DNA of 64,000 nt from Anaerolineae bacterium (GCA_022843385.1 JALHNT010000016.1:81937-145936), one strand, 5' to 3'. Counted from the first letter of the stretch, positions 34,028 to 43,061 are shown. Translations and numbers: made by a program. Notes: generated by a model not told the origin, from the sequence alone.

Positions 34028-36163
34028 ATGATGCCTTATCGTTTATTTTTTCTGATTGCCCTGCTCTTGCCGGGAATGTGGGCGCAGGCGCAAGATAACA
34101 TCGACCCGCCGCGCGCCTCGTTGGTGGCCTATGAATGTCTCTTTGATCCTTCGACGAACAGCAGCACGATTCGGGCGGTGCTGACCGGCACCAATGGGCT
34201 GCCCATCGCGCTCGATACGGTGCAGCCGACGGTGGCAGTGGCTGGGACGACAACGGTGCTGCCGCCGGAGCAAATCAGCAAGATCATGCTGCCGCTTCGT
34301 CCGCCGCTTCAGATGATTATCGTGTTGGACATCACCAGCACCGTGCCGATTGAACAGATCGTCAACGCGGTCAGCACCCGTCTGATGCCGCAGTTGAATG
34401 TTGAAGATCAGGTAGCCTTGATTACCTTCAGCGGTGAAGTTGCGCCAGTGACGCAGTTTTACACCGATAAGAACCGCCTCATCAATGAACACATGATCGA
34501 TCTGCCGACGCTGGACGGTGACAATCAGTTGTATGGAGCGATTGACAGCGCGGTGAAGAGTTTTCCCTTCAACAGCCCTTTTCGTAAAGTTGTGCTGGTA
34601 CTGACCGATTCAGGGCAGCGTAGCGCCGAACAACCACAGATTGAGTCCATTATCGCTGACGCGGTCAATAATCAGGTGCAGATCTATCCCATCGGCTTTT
34701 ACACCCGTGATGTTCCCGATGTTCCGGTGCTGCAGCAACTGGCAAATGGCACCAGCGGCTTTGGCTGGTATTACACCGAGATTCGCAACAGCCGCGCCTC
34801 GATTGAGGAAGCTGTTGGTCAATTTCTGAATCGCTTCGTCCAAACTCTAAACAGCGAAATTCAGATGAACGTCAATATGCAGGGATTGGTGCCAGACGCA
34901 ACTGGGCATGTGCTGCTCAATCTGAATCTGGTGACGCCTAATGATGGCACGCTCATCACCACGGTGCGCTGTCCGCTCACCTTGCTGAATCATGCCATTC
35001 GTTTCATCAATCCGCCGATTGATAACACGGCGGTCAACGGACAATTCCAGTTCAGTGTGGCAGTTGAGTCCGATCTCAGCCCGGACTTGTGGCGGGTGGT
35101 GTTCCTGCGCGATGACGTAGAAGTGCAAAACTCCTCCAATACCATTTATACCTTCGATGCAGCACAGGTGCAACCGGGGTATCACACGGTAGGAGCGCAG
35201 CTTCGAAACCAGAGCGGGCAAGTGTTGGCGACCACCGCGACAGCCGTGCGTGTGTATACGCAGCAGCGTTTGCAGTTGACGCTGGGGGAGGGGGCGGTAT
35301 CGCCATTGAGTGGTGTGGTGCGGATGGAAGTCAATGCCAACCCTGGCTTTGTCCTTCAGGATGCCCGTTTTCAGATCGCTCGCCTGACCGATCCACGCAA
35401 TGTCCAGTTATTGGGAACGCGGCCATTCCAGGGCAGCCAGGCGGTGCTGGTGGATGACAACATTTACCAGACGGTCAGCGCTCTCTTCCCCAGTATCACG
35501 GCACAGGATCAGTTCCAGATAACAGTGATTGTTCCTGGATTGCCAGAGACCGACCCACCGCTGGCCTTCAGCAATGAATTGGTGGTCTCGCTGGTGACGC
35601 CGGACGAACCGGTGATAGAAGCCCCACAGGTGGTGGAAGCGCCGCCGGTTGATCTGCCCTGGCATCTATTGCCAGCGACTTTTGGTGGAATAGCCATACC
35701 GCGCTGGTCGCTGGCCTCGCTGGCAGGGGGGCTGCTCATCCTGAATTTCATCCTGTTTCAGGTGGTGCGGCGGCGACGGATCGACCGTCTGATTCATAAT
35801 GTTGATCGGCATGATCTGAGTCCGCAGTTGATGGCGATTACACTGCGGCGCGGTGATATGAAACAGTCATTCACCCTGACCAAGAAGACATTCAACATCG
35901 GACGTGGGTCGACAAATGACATTAATCTGGGAGATGATCCGAATATCTCGCGGCAGCACGGGGTAGTCATGTGGCGCAAAAAAGGTTGGTATTACAGCAA
36001 CCGCAAGGGGCCGAATGTGACACGGATTGATGGCAAGCGTTATCGTGGGTTGGTGTGGTACCGCCTGGAGGCCATCACCGAGATGGAGATTGGGCAAAAC
36101 CTGTTGATCTTCCATTCTAATGCCCAGCAAGATCTGTCGGATTTTATCAAGACCAATCTGTAA
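34028..36163 (+). CDS. VWA-like exported domain, membrane helix and cytosolic FHA domain protein
   Basis: 711 residues. A signal peptide (MMPYRLFFLIALLLPG...) is followed by a von Willebrand A-like domain (about 95-270) whose first strand ends IIVLDITST, a D-x-T-x-T variant of the metal-site D-x-S-x-S, and which includes VALITFSGEV. Further beta-sandwich domains fill about 275-530. A membrane helix lies at about 556-580 and a C-terminal FHA domain at about 611-700, with FNIGRGSTNDINL (Arg), NISRQHGVV (Ser, His) and a KGPNVT loop. Topology links an external adhesion domain to an internal phospho-Thr reader. GTG 34010 overlaps the phosphatase stop and is an alternative start; ATG 34028 has GAGAG upstream and opens on the signal peptide. 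The protein at 60121 has the same architecture. Confidence 0.83.
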   Translation: MMPYRLFFLIALLLPGMWAQAQDNIDPPRASLVAYECLFDPSTNSSTIRAVLTGTNGLPIALDTVQPTVAVAGTTTVLPPEQISKIMLPLRPPLQMIIVLDITSTVPIEQIVNAVSTRLMPQLNVEDQVALITFSGEVAPVTQFYTDKNRLINEHMIDLPTLDGDNQLYGAIDSAVKSFPFNSPFRKVVLVLTDSGQRSAEQPQIESIIADAVNNQVQIYPIGFYTRDVPDVPVLQQLANGTSGFGWYYTEIRNSRASIEEAVGQFLNRFVQTLNSEIQMNVNMQGLVPDATGHVLLNLNLVTPNDGTLITTVRCPLTLLNHAIRFINPPIDNTAVNGQFQFSVAVESDLSPDLWRVVFLRDDVEVQNSSNTIYTFDAAQVQPGYHTVGAQLRNQSGQVLATTATAVRVYTQQRLQLTLGEGAVSPLSGVVRMEVNANPGFVLQDARFQIARLTDPRNVQLLGTRPFQGSQAVLVDDNIYQTVSALFPSITAQDQFQITVIVPGLPETDPPLAFSNELVVSLVTPDEPVIEAPQVVEAPPVDLPWHLLPATFGGIAIPRWSLASLAGGLLILNFILFQVVRRRRIDRLIHNVDRHDLSPQLMAITLRRGDMKQSFTLTKKTFNIGRGSTNDINLGDDPNISRQHGVVMWRKKGWYYSNRKGPNVTRIDGKRYRGLVWYRLEAITEMEIGQNLLIFHSNAQQDLSDFIKTNL

Positions 36164-37447
36164 ATGCCGGTCATACGTCTGTCGAGTGCGATTGTGCAGA
36201 CCAGCCAGCAGTATCGCGCTCAGATCAACACGCGCCTGACGGTGGGGGAGCTGGCGCAGCAGTTGGCGCACCAGGACAGTCGGGTGCAGGTCAATGCGTT
36301 GGAGCTGGCGCGCCCGCTGCGGATGAATCAGACTCTAGCAGACGCTAATGTGACGCTGGGGGATCGGCTGGCCTTCTTTGTCCATGCGCCTCGAACTGCT
36401 GCCTGGAACCAGCAGCAGAGCGATGATCAGCGCTTACGTTTCATCGCCGGCGACGTCGAAATCATCCCGCCGCAGACACGGGCGGTGCTGGTGGGTCGAC
36501 CCAACGCCGAGCAAACGCCGGACGTAGATCTGCGCTACTTCGTCGCACCCGGCGATCTGGAGTTCGTCTCGCGCCAGTGCTTGCGCCTGGACTTCGATGA
36601 CTGGGCGCAGTGCTGGACGATCACCCGTATCGGTCAGACGCGGGTGCTCGTCAATGATATCGAATTAAGCGGCACATCACTGCGATTGAATAAGGAACAA
36701 CGCCTGCGGTTGTTCCGCGCCAGCGACGATCCCCGCCACAGCGATGCCCGTCCGCTGGCCGAAATCACGCTGTTTGTCGCCGTGAGCGCCGATGGCACGA
36801 CTGCTTTTCGTGGCGATCAGGCGATGGTCGAACTGCGGGTCGGCCTGGAAGAACGGGCGCATCTGCTGAACGTGTCGGAACAGGTCACCGCGCGGCAGAT
36901 CGCCGGTGGATTGGCGAGCCATTATCGACTGCCGCTGAATGCCGATGTCAGCCTGTGTGCGCTGCGGTTACTCGCGCCGCAGATGCTGCTGCACCTGGTG
37001 GATCAGCCAGATGATTCCTTTCTCTATACTGCCATCAATGTTCATCAATCGGAAAGCACGCTGCTGCTGCGCGATGTACACGAGGCGGAGCGGTTTTATG
37101 CGGTGGTGGCCGGGCAGGATCATGATGTCAAGCTGATTGGCTGCCGAGCGCGCCTGGATTTGCCACAGCCTGATCTGGATGTTGATCTCTACGAAACGTT
37201 GTCAGCCTTTGGGCATGATCCACGTACACCACAGGAACGTATCCCGTATCTGGCACAGCTTGTTTATCGCGTGGTGGATCGACGCTGGTGGATTCGGATG
37301 GACGAGCGTTCGCTGGTGCCGATGTTCATCAACAGTACCCGTGCGGACCCCGAGGCGGCGATGGAACTCGCCAGCGGTGACATGATCAGCTTTGGCCCCA
37401 GCATCAGCCATTATTATGCCCGACTGATGGTGAGCATCCGTGACTGA
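36164..37447 (+). CDS. YukD/EccD-like ubiquitin-fold protein with FHA-like domain
   Basis: 427 residues, cytosolic, starting two bases after the previous stop. Residues about 1-80 have the ubiquitin-like pattern of YukD/EsaB and the EccD N-terminus (LTVGELAQQLAHQD ... LGDRLAFFVHAP). Residues about 105-190 look like a divergent FHA domain (AVLVGRPNAEQTPDVDLRYF, LEFVSRQCLRLDF). Residues about 215-320 may be a second ubiquitin-like fold (VELRVGLEERAHLLNVSEQ, TARQIAGGL). The rest is unassigned. YukD-like proteins are conserved small partners of type VII motors, so this protein ties the plus-strand cluster to the minus-strand secretion locus. The domain calls are from pattern only and moderately secure. 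Confidence 0.6.
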   Translation: MPVIRLSSAIVQTSQQYRAQINTRLTVGELAQQLAHQDSRVQVNALELARPLRMNQTLADANVTLGDRLAFFVHAPRTAAWNQQQSDDQRLRFIAGDVEIIPPQTRAVLVGRPNAEQTPDVDLRYFVAPGDLEFVSRQCLRLDFDDWAQCWTITRIGQTRVLVNDIELSGTSLRLNKEQRLRLFRASDDPRHSDARPLAEITLFVAVSADGTTAFRGDQAMVELRVGLEERAHLLNVSEQVTARQIAGGLASHYRLPLNADVSLCALRLLAPQMLLHLVDQPDDSFLYTAINVHQSESTLLLRDVHEAERFYAVVAGQDHDVKLIGCRARLDLPQPDLDVDLYETLSAFGHDPRTPQERIPYLAQLVYRVVDRRWWIRMDERSLVPMFINSTRADPEAAMELASGDMISFGPSISHYYARLMVSIRD

Positions 37448-37524
37448 GGAGTACCAAGATACTGCTTTGTCTGGAAATCCGTATAAAACCATTGGGAGCA
37501 TGTGTCAATTCAGAACTAGCCGAC

Positions 37525-37551
37525 TTGCGCAAAATAAAGTCATGCTATAAT
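37525..37551 (+). promoter_or_regulatory. Promoter before the eCIS ATPase (extended -10)
   Basis: A perfect TATAAT (37546-37551) preceded by TGC gives TGCTATAAT, with a weak TTGCGC (37525-37530) 15 bases upstream. Because the ATG at 37550 lies inside the -10 box, it cannot be the translation start of a transcript from here. This helps place the ATPase start at GTG 37592. Confidence 0.55.
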
Positions 37552-37591
37552 GCCAAGTGTTGCGGAAGTTAAAACCATCAAGGGTGTGTGC

Positions 37592-39649
37592 GTGATCGCC
37601 ACGAGTGTGCATCAATTGCAGGAAGCACTAAGGCGTATCGATGAGTTTATCCGGTCGGCGGTGGCCCGCGCGCAGGCAAACGCGGATAGCCCAACGGATT
37701 CCCTTCGTGGTCTGATTATTTCCCATGATGAAGTTGACCTGTATCTCTCGCGCCAGGCACTTTCCCCTTCGCCTTATGCCGGACTGAATGCCAGTGTACT
37801 TGACACTTTCGCTGACTGGCCGATTGACCCTTCTCCACTCAGCCGACTGATCACGACGTTCCAGTTGACTCCAGTGGATGTCTGTATCCTGCTGCTGACA
37901 GCAGCGCCAGAGCTGGATCGCCGCTATGAACGGCTATACGCCTATCTGAATGATGATATTTCCGAGCGTCGCCCAACGGTTAACCTGATGCTGAATCTGC
38001 TGGGAGATGATGTCGATGGGCGCTTCCAGGTTTGGGATCGCCTCCAACCTCATCAACCGCTTCGTCATTATCACTTGTTGGATTGCCTGGCTGAGACCGG
38101 ACGCCAGCAAGCTACATTTTTAGCCCATTATCTGAAGGTCGATCAGCGCATTCTGTCATTTCTGTTGGGTGATGAACGTCCTGATGAACGTCTGAAGGGT
38201 ACGGTTCGGTCAGAAGCGACTCCTGGTCTGCCGCCGGCAACATTAGAACTGGAGGCGATTGCGGCCGCAATGCCCGATGCGCCGTTTGTGTTCATGCTGG
38301 GCGGGCGGGGGATGGGGCAAAGCGAGACGGCACAGCATCTGTGTGCTGTTGCAGGTTGGTCGCTGGTGATGGTGGATTTTCCGGCCTGCCTGGCGCTGGA
38401 GTTGCCGCCGGCGATGAATTGGCGTCTGGCGCTGCGCGAAGGCTATCTGGCGAATGCCGCGCTGTTTCTCGATGGCTGGGATGGCGCGTTGAACGACCAG
38501 CGTCACGTCAACACGGTTTTTTGGTCGGCATTGATGCAGTATCCCTATCCGGTATTCATCAGCGCTCAGACTGAGTGGGAGCCGCCTGACATCGAGCGAA
38601 CCCGGCGGATGCTGCGGCTGCAATTCTCGCTGCCGGATTATGGTGAGCGCCTCTCGACCTGGGAGAATCTGCTTTCCAATCATGGTGCAGAATTAGACGC
38701 GGCTGTGCTGGATGAACTGGCGACCAAGTTCCGCTTCACTCATGCCCAGATTGCGCGGGCAGTACAAGCAGCCGCCGATCGGGCGGCTTCACGCGGGATG
38801 CTGGTGACGAAGGCCGATCTGTATGCCGGGGCGCAGGCTCATGCCGGGCTGCGGTTGGGGCACCTGGCCGAACAGGTCAGCCCGCGCTATAGCTGGGATC
38901 GCCTGATTTTGCCGCCAGATCAGATGAGTCAATTACGGGAGCTGACGGCGCGCGCCCGTTTTGCCCATATCGTCAAGCACGATTGGGGATTTGGTCAGAA
39001 GATCGGCAATATCAACGGAATCAGCGCGTTGTTCGCCGGTGAGAGTGGCACGGGTAAGACGCTGGCCGCCGAAGTGGTGGCGCATGAATTGGGTCTGGTG
39101 ATGTATAAGATTGATCTCTCAGCAGTGGTCAGCAAGTACATCGGCGAGACCGAAAAGAATCTGAGCGCGATTTTTGGTGAAGCGCGCGCCGGCAACGCCA
39201 TCCTGTTCTTCGATGAAGCCGATGCCTTGTTCGGTAAGCGCTCGGAAGTGAAGGATGCCCGTGATCGTTACGCCAATATTGAGATTGCTTATCTGCTCCA
39301 GCAGATTGAAGGCTATGACGGCGTGGTGATCCTGGCGACCAATTATCGCCAGAATATTGATGAAGCCTTCACCCGTCGCCTGGATTTCCTGGTGGATTTC
39401 CCATTTCCGGATACCGAGTATCGCGCTCATATCTGGCGGGCGCACTTCCCGGACGAAGCGCCGATGGGCCAGGATGTTGATGTGTCTGATTTGGCGCAGC
39501 GCTACCGGCTCTCCGGTGGCAATATTCGGAATGTGGCGGTGGCGTCGGCATTCCTGGCAGCAGCCGATGGGCGCGTGATTACGATGGCGCATATCCGCAA
39601 TGCGGTCCGGCGTGAGCATCAGAAGATGGGTCGTTTGTTGCAGGACTGA
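37592..39649 (+). CDS. eCIS AAA+ ATPase (Afp15/Pvc15-like)
   Basis: 685 residues. The N-terminal half is a helical region, including a degenerate P-loop module (FMLGGRGMGQSETA). The C-terminal half is a canonical AAA+ module: Walker A FAGESGTGKTLAAE (about 482), Walker B ILFFDEADALFGKRSEV (about 540), sensor 1 VVILATNYRQN, and arginine finger in AFTRRLDFLVDFPFP. ATPases of this type are a conserved part of extracellular contractile injection systems, where they support assembly or effector loading. GTG 37592 is chosen: AAGGG sits 7 bases upstream and the promoter at 37525 covers the earlier ATG. It opens the eCIS cluster and is followed by the DUF4255 gene after 13 bases. Confidence 0.9.
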   Translation: MIATSVHQLQEALRRIDEFIRSAVARAQANADSPTDSLRGLIISHDEVDLYLSRQALSPSPYAGLNASVLDTFADWPIDPSPLSRLITTFQLTPVDVCILLLTAAPELDRRYERLYAYLNDDISERRPTVNLMLNLLGDDVDGRFQVWDRLQPHQPLRHYHLLDCLAETGRQQATFLAHYLKVDQRILSFLLGDERPDERLKGTVRSEATPGLPPATLELEAIAAAMPDAPFVFMLGGRGMGQSETAQHLCAVAGWSLVMVDFPACLALELPPAMNWRLALREGYLANAALFLDGWDGALNDQRHVNTVFWSALMQYPYPVFISAQTEWEPPDIERTRRMLRLQFSLPDYGERLSTWENLLSNHGAELDAAVLDELATKFRFTHAQIARAVQAAADRAASRGMLVTKADLYAGAQAHAGLRLGHLAEQVSPRYSWDRLILPPDQMSQLRELTARARFAHIVKHDWGFGQKIGNINGISALFAGESGTGKTLAAEVVAHELGLVMYKIDLSAVVSKYIGETEKNLSAIFGEARAGNAILFFDEADALFGKRSEVKDARDRYANIEIAYLLQQIEGYDGVVILATNYRQNIDEAFTRRLDFLVDFPFPDTEYRAHIWRAHFPDEAPMGQDVDVSDLAQRYRLSGGNIRNVAVASAFLAAADGRVITMAHIRNAVRREHQKMGRLLQD

Positions 39650-39662
39650 TAAAGGCAATTGT

Positions 39663-40385
39663 ATGCTGCACGATTTTGACAAGACACTGGAAAATCTGCT
39701 TCTGCGCGAAGGCAATCTCAATCCTTCCGAGATTGATATTTCGTTTGAGTCGCCAACCGGTGAATGGTCATCCCGCCTGAGCCGTCCGACGATCAATCTG
39801 TGGTGTTTTGATCTACGGGAAAATCTGCGGCTGCGTCCGTCTACCCCGACGAATGTGCCGGGATTAGCCGAGCGCCAGGCGAGCGTGATGAACGGCAATA
39901 GTCGAATTACCGTCAACAACACCACCAAGCGCATGGATATCAATTATCTGGTGACAGCCTGGGCGCGCAAACCCGAAGATGAGCATCAATTGTTGTGGCG
40001 GGCGCTGGCGGTGTTGAAGCGCTTCCCACACCTCGACCCCGACAAGTGTGAAGGGGCGCTGCGCTACCAGAATTTCTATATCCCGTTGATTGTGGCGGAT
40101 ATGGGCATCACGGCCACCAGCTCAATCAATTTTGTCGATTTGTGGAGCGTACTGGATAACCAGATGCGGTTAGGGTTCATCTTGTCGTCTACCCTGGAAC
40201 TCGACCTGCATATGGCGCTCGACGTACCGCTGGTACTGGAAGGTATTTTCCGCGTTGGCGAGGCAGAGAATCCGCCTGATAATAAGCTGACGCATCTGGC
40301 TGATGAAGTCCGGATAAAGCCAAAACCGGGACAGACGCCTGAGAAAAAGGTATTGGCAAAGAAAGGCAAAGGGGAGGGGAGCTGA
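39663..40385 (+). CDS. eCIS tail terminator, DUF4255/Pvc16-like
   Basis: 240 residues. It matches the DUF4255 family (Afp16/Pvc16), which caps the tube and sheath at the distal end of contractile injection systems. Landmarks: N-terminal DFDKTLENLLLREG helix, PTINLWCFDLRENLRLR strand, the central RMDINYLVTAWARKPEDEH motif with the following LLWRALAVLKRFP helix, and a LELDLHMALDVPLV strand near the end. The last 25 residues are Lys-rich and probably disordered. ATG 39663 has AAAGG upstream. Placement right after the ATPase and before the sheath is usual for this type of cluster. Confidence 0.87.
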   Translation: MLHDFDKTLENLLLREGNLNPSEIDISFESPTGEWSSRLSRPTINLWCFDLRENLRLRPSTPTNVPGLAERQASVMNGNSRITVNNTTKRMDINYLVTAWARKPEDEHQLLWRALAVLKRFPHLDPDKCEGALRYQNFYIPLIVADMGITATSSINFVDLWSVLDNQMRLGFILSSTLELDLHMALDVPLVLEGIFRVGEAENPPDNKLTHLADEVRIKPKPGQTPEKKVLAKKGKGEGS

Positions 40386-40459
40386 TTATCGACAAAAGAC
40401 AGCAGGCACTACTCAAACAGCATGTCTTGAGACGACACCAATAAAGGAGAACTGTTCGT

Positions 40460-42034
40460 ATGCCAAACTATCTTTCACCCGGCGTATACATGGAAGAAGT
40501 TGATCGCGGTACGAAGCCGATTGAATCGGTTGGCACGGCGGTGGCGGCCTTCATCGGCTACACCGAAAAAGCCACCGATGTCAAGAACGGCCAAACCATA
40601 TCGCTGGTCGGCAAACCCACGCTGGTGACTAACTGGTCGCAATATTTGCAGAAATTCGGTGGGTTTGCGGCAGGCGCGTATCTGCCGGACTCAGTTTATG
40701 GCTATTTTAACAATGGCGGTACGATTGCCTATGTGGTCAGTCTCAAGACGCTCGGTTCATCCGCCGACCCGGATGTGGCGACGCCGGCCAAGGCCACGCT
40801 AAAAACGGAAGGCGAACGCGGCCAGAAGCTGATCGACATTGTTGCCAAAGAAGGCGGCAACAAGGGCAACAGCATCGAGGTCGAAGTGCGTCCGGTTGAG
40901 GCGACAGGCGAAGACGGCAAGGCCAAGCCCAGCGAATTCAACCTGGTCATCAAGGTTGGCGGGCAGATTGAGGAGACTTACAACAACCTCAGCACCGGCG
41001 AGGGCGAGAACAATGTGGCGACCGTGCTGCAAACTCGTTCGCGTTTGGTGACGGCGCAGGTGGTCGGTAAGGCGGAACTGGTACCGGCAGCCGGGGCAAC
41101 CGCGCTGGCAGGCGGCGAACTGAAGGAAAAGAAGATCAGCCTGAAGGATTACCAGGGCAGCGTTTCGGAACGTCGTGGTCTGGGTGGTCTGGAACCGCTG
41201 GAAGATGTGACCATGATTATCGCCCCCGATCTGATGTCGAGCTATCAAGCCGGCGAGATCGATATGAAGGGTGTGCAGGCAGTGCAGCAGGCCATCATCG
41301 ATTACTGCGAGCTGGTGCGCTACTGCTTCGCAATTCTGGATGCGCCTCCTGGTTTGATGCCGCAGGAAGTGAAGGAATGGCGCAATCAGGTCAACTACGA
41401 CACGACTCGCGCGGCTGTGTACTATCCCTGGATCGAAATCGCCGATATGACCGGCAACAATGGTCGTACCCGTCACGTCCCGCCCAGCGGACACATGGCT
41501 GGCGTGTACGCCCGTGTCGATAATACGCGCGGTGTTCACAAAGCGCCGGCCAACGAAATCGTGCGTGGGGCGCTGGGTCTGGAAGTCATGGTGACCAAGG
41601 GCGAGCATGATCTGCTGAACCCGATTGGCGTCAACGTCATCCGCACCTTCCCTGGTCGCGGCATTCGTGTCTGGGGCGCGCGCACCCTGTCGAGCGATGC
41701 GGCCTGGCGTTACATTAACGTTCGCCGCTTGTTCAACATGGTTGAAGAGAGCATCGAACGGGGTTCGCAGTGGGTGGTGTTTGAACCGAATGATCAGTTC
41801 CTGTGGGGCCGTGTAAGCCGCGATGTGGCGGCCTATCTGCGGACGGTCTGGCGTTCGGGTGCGCTGTTCGGCTCGACGCCGGAACAGGCCTTCTATGTCA
41901 AGTGCGACGCTGAGACCAATCCACCGGAAGCGCGCGATCTGGGGCAACTGGTGGTCGAGATCGGTATTGCGCCGGTCAAGCCAGCGGAGTTTGTCATCTT
42001 CCGTGTCAGCCAATGGAATGGCGACGCTCAATAG
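40460..42034 (+). CDS. eCIS contractile tail sheath protein
   Basis: 524 residues, the only sheath gene in the window. The start MPNYLSPGVYMEEVDRG is the hallmark of Afp/PVC/MAC sheaths. The C-terminal sheath core includes YPWIEIADMTG, VPPSGHMAGVYARVD, GVNVIRTFPGRGIRVWGARTL, the YINVRRLFNMVEESIERG helix and VFEPND. The C-terminal strand that inserts into the neighbour is intact. Residues about 110-220 are an inserted, more variable domain (KGNSIEVEVRPVEATGEDG). On firing, the sheath contracts and drives the tube through a membrane. A strong AAAGGAG ribosome site precedes the ATG. Confidence 0.95.
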   Translation: MPNYLSPGVYMEEVDRGTKPIESVGTAVAAFIGYTEKATDVKNGQTISLVGKPTLVTNWSQYLQKFGGFAAGAYLPDSVYGYFNNGGTIAYVVSLKTLGSSADPDVATPAKATLKTEGERGQKLIDIVAKEGGNKGNSIEVEVRPVEATGEDGKAKPSEFNLVIKVGGQIEETYNNLSTGEGENNVATVLQTRSRLVTAQVVGKAELVPAAGATALAGGELKEKKISLKDYQGSVSERRGLGGLEPLEDVTMIIAPDLMSSYQAGEIDMKGVQAVQQAIIDYCELVRYCFAILDAPPGLMPQEVKEWRNQVNYDTTRAAVYYPWIEIADMTGNNGRTRHVPPSGHMAGVYARVDNTRGVHKAPANEIVRGALGLEVMVTKGEHDLLNPIGVNVIRTFPGRGIRVWGARTLSSDAAWRYINVRRLFNMVEESIERGSQWVVFEPNDQFLWGRVSRDVAAYLRTVWRSGALFGSTPEQAFYVKCDAETNPPEARDLGQLVVEIGIAPVKPAEFVIFRVSQWNGDAQ

Positions 42035-42071
42035 CCGTACACCAATCATCTAGTGAAGGAGTTAGCATACC

Positions 42072-42515
42072 ATGCCTGTTCGTGAGACTGATCCGTTAGA
42101 AGGTTTTCTTTTCCAGCTCGATCTGTCGGGCGGCGTCACCGGCTGGTTCACTGAAATCAGTGGACTCGGCTCGGAGAACGAAGTCGTGGAACACAAGGTC
42201 CAGAATAAGGGAATCGACTTCGTCATCAAGAATCCAGGCCGCTTGAAGTGGGGCGATGTCACCCTCAAGCGCGGGATCACCGCCGTGATGGATGTGTGGA
42301 CCTGGCGTAAGCAGGTCGAAAATGGCGATATGAAGGGCGCACGCAAAAATGGTTCGATCTCGATGCTGGATCGTGAACGTAACCTGGTTGCACAGTGGGA
42401 CTTCACCAATGCCTGGCCGTCCAAAGTGACCGGCCCGGCGCTGCAAGCCGACTCGAATGCCTATGGCATCGAAGAAATGGTGATTGTTCATGAAGGCATC
42501 GTGCGCGTGAAATAG
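42072..42515 (+). CDS. eCIS tail tube protein 1 (gp19-like)
   Basis: 147 residues of the phage T4 gp19-like tube family, the inner tube of the injection device. Landmarks: DPLEGFLFQLDLSGGVTGWF, the ISGLGSENEVVEHKVQNKG strand pair, the LKWGDVTLKRGI motif and AQWDFTNAWPSKVTGPALQA, all at family positions. It follows the sheath by 37 bases with a GAAGGAG ribosome site. A divergent paralogue is encoded at 43224; contractile systems of this class usually have one bulk tube protein and one specialised baseplate-proximal tube initiator. Confidence 0.94.
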   Translation: MPVRETDPLEGFLFQLDLSGGVTGWFTEISGLGSENEVVEHKVQNKGIDFVIKNPGRLKWGDVTLKRGITAVMDVWTWRKQVENGDMKGARKNGSISMLDRERNLVAQWDFTNAWPSKVTGPALQADSNAYGIEEMVIVHEGIVRVK

Positions 42516-42549
42516 CGGGTAACGACAGACAGGGGCATTGCGGCATATC

Positions 42550-42915
42550 ATGATACAGACCGAGTATCCGTTCGTTCTGCCGAAAGGCTTCATTGATGAC
42601 AATGGTGCCTTGCACAAAGAAGGTACGATGCGGTTGGCAACGGCGATGGACGAAATCCTGCCCCTGCGTGATCCGCGCGTGAGGAATAACGAGGCCTATC
42701 TGGTGGTGATCCTGCTGTCGCAGGTCATCACCAGACTCGGAACGCTGCCGAAGATTTCGCCCAATATCGTGGAGAAATTCTTCGCGGCTGATCTGGCTTA
42801 TTTGCAGGACTTATACCGGCAGCTCAATGATGCCGAACCCCGCACCATGAACGTCATCTGTCCACAGTGCGGGCATGAACATCAAGTGGAGATTCCCCCG
42901 CTGGGGGAATCGTAA
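42550..42915 (+). CDS. eCIS tail assembly protein with C-terminal zinc-ribbon-like motif
   Basis: 121 residues of the tail assembly protein type that follows the tube gene in eCIS clusters. Landmarks: FVLPKGFIDDNG start, MRLATAMDEILPLRDPRVR and AYLVVILLSQVITRLG helices. The C-terminus is ICPQCGHEHQVE, where two Cys and two His could bind zinc. ATG 42550 is the first ATG; a TTG at 42538 is the alternative. The end is unusual: a perfect 7-base inverted repeat (TTCCCCC 42893-42899, GGGGGAA 42903-42909) immediately precedes the stop, and a conserved coding sequence continues past it in the -1 frame without a start codon of its own (see next feature). I suspect this gene makes both this product and a frameshift-extended one. 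Confidence 0.78.
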   Translation: MIQTEYPFVLPKGFIDDNGALHKEGTMRLATAMDEILPLRDPRVRNNEAYLVVILLSQVITRLGTLPKISPNIVEKFFAADLAYLQDLYRQLNDAEPRTMNVICPQCGHEHQVEIPPLGES

Positions 42916-43061
42916 GCTACCCCCTCGAACGCTTGCACGAGGAGGTAGCCTTCATCGCAAAGGGATTGGGATGGGGGATGCAGGACATCCTACTGCTCAC
43001 TCATCAGGAGCGCGGGCGCTGGGTGGAGCAGATCAATCGCATCAATACCCGCCCCCACTAG
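42909..43061 (+). CDS. DUF6760-like/P2 gpE'-like short tail protein, lacking its own start codon (probable -1 frameshift product)
   Basis: In the frame that is -1 relative to the tail assembly gene, the sequence encodes IVSYPLERLHEEVAFIAKG, LGWGMQDILLLTHQERG and RWVEQINRINTRPH, then TAG at 43059. The Y-P-L-x-R-L-x-E-E-V-A-F-I-A ... W ... L-x-H-x-E-R-x-R-W-V-x-x-I-x-x-I-N pattern is that of DUF6760, the short protein following the tail assembly gene in eCIS clusters, and it recalls P2 gpE'. No ATG, GTG or TTG lies between the preceding in-frame stop (42876) and the conserved core; TTG 42933 would cut into it. Expression must use frameshifting at the GGGGG (42903-42907), a non-standard start such as ATC 42909, or the assembly has a one-base homopolymer error. 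The start given is nominal. Confidence 0.65.
   Translation: MVSYPLERLHEEVAFIAKGLGWGMQDILLLTHQERGRWVEQINRINTRPH

Noticed and set aside
37550..37591. ATG 37550 as start of the eCIS ATPase
   Set aside because: The ATG lies inside a perfect TATAAT -10 box; GTG 37592 has a well-spaced AAGGG and fits better, though a transcript from further upstream could still use it.
40799..42049. Long minus-strand open frame of about 416 codons opposite the tail sheath gene
   Set aside because: It mirrors the sheath gene's codon structure, is rich in His/Arg/Ala without domain pattern, and the plus-strand sheath is unmistakable.
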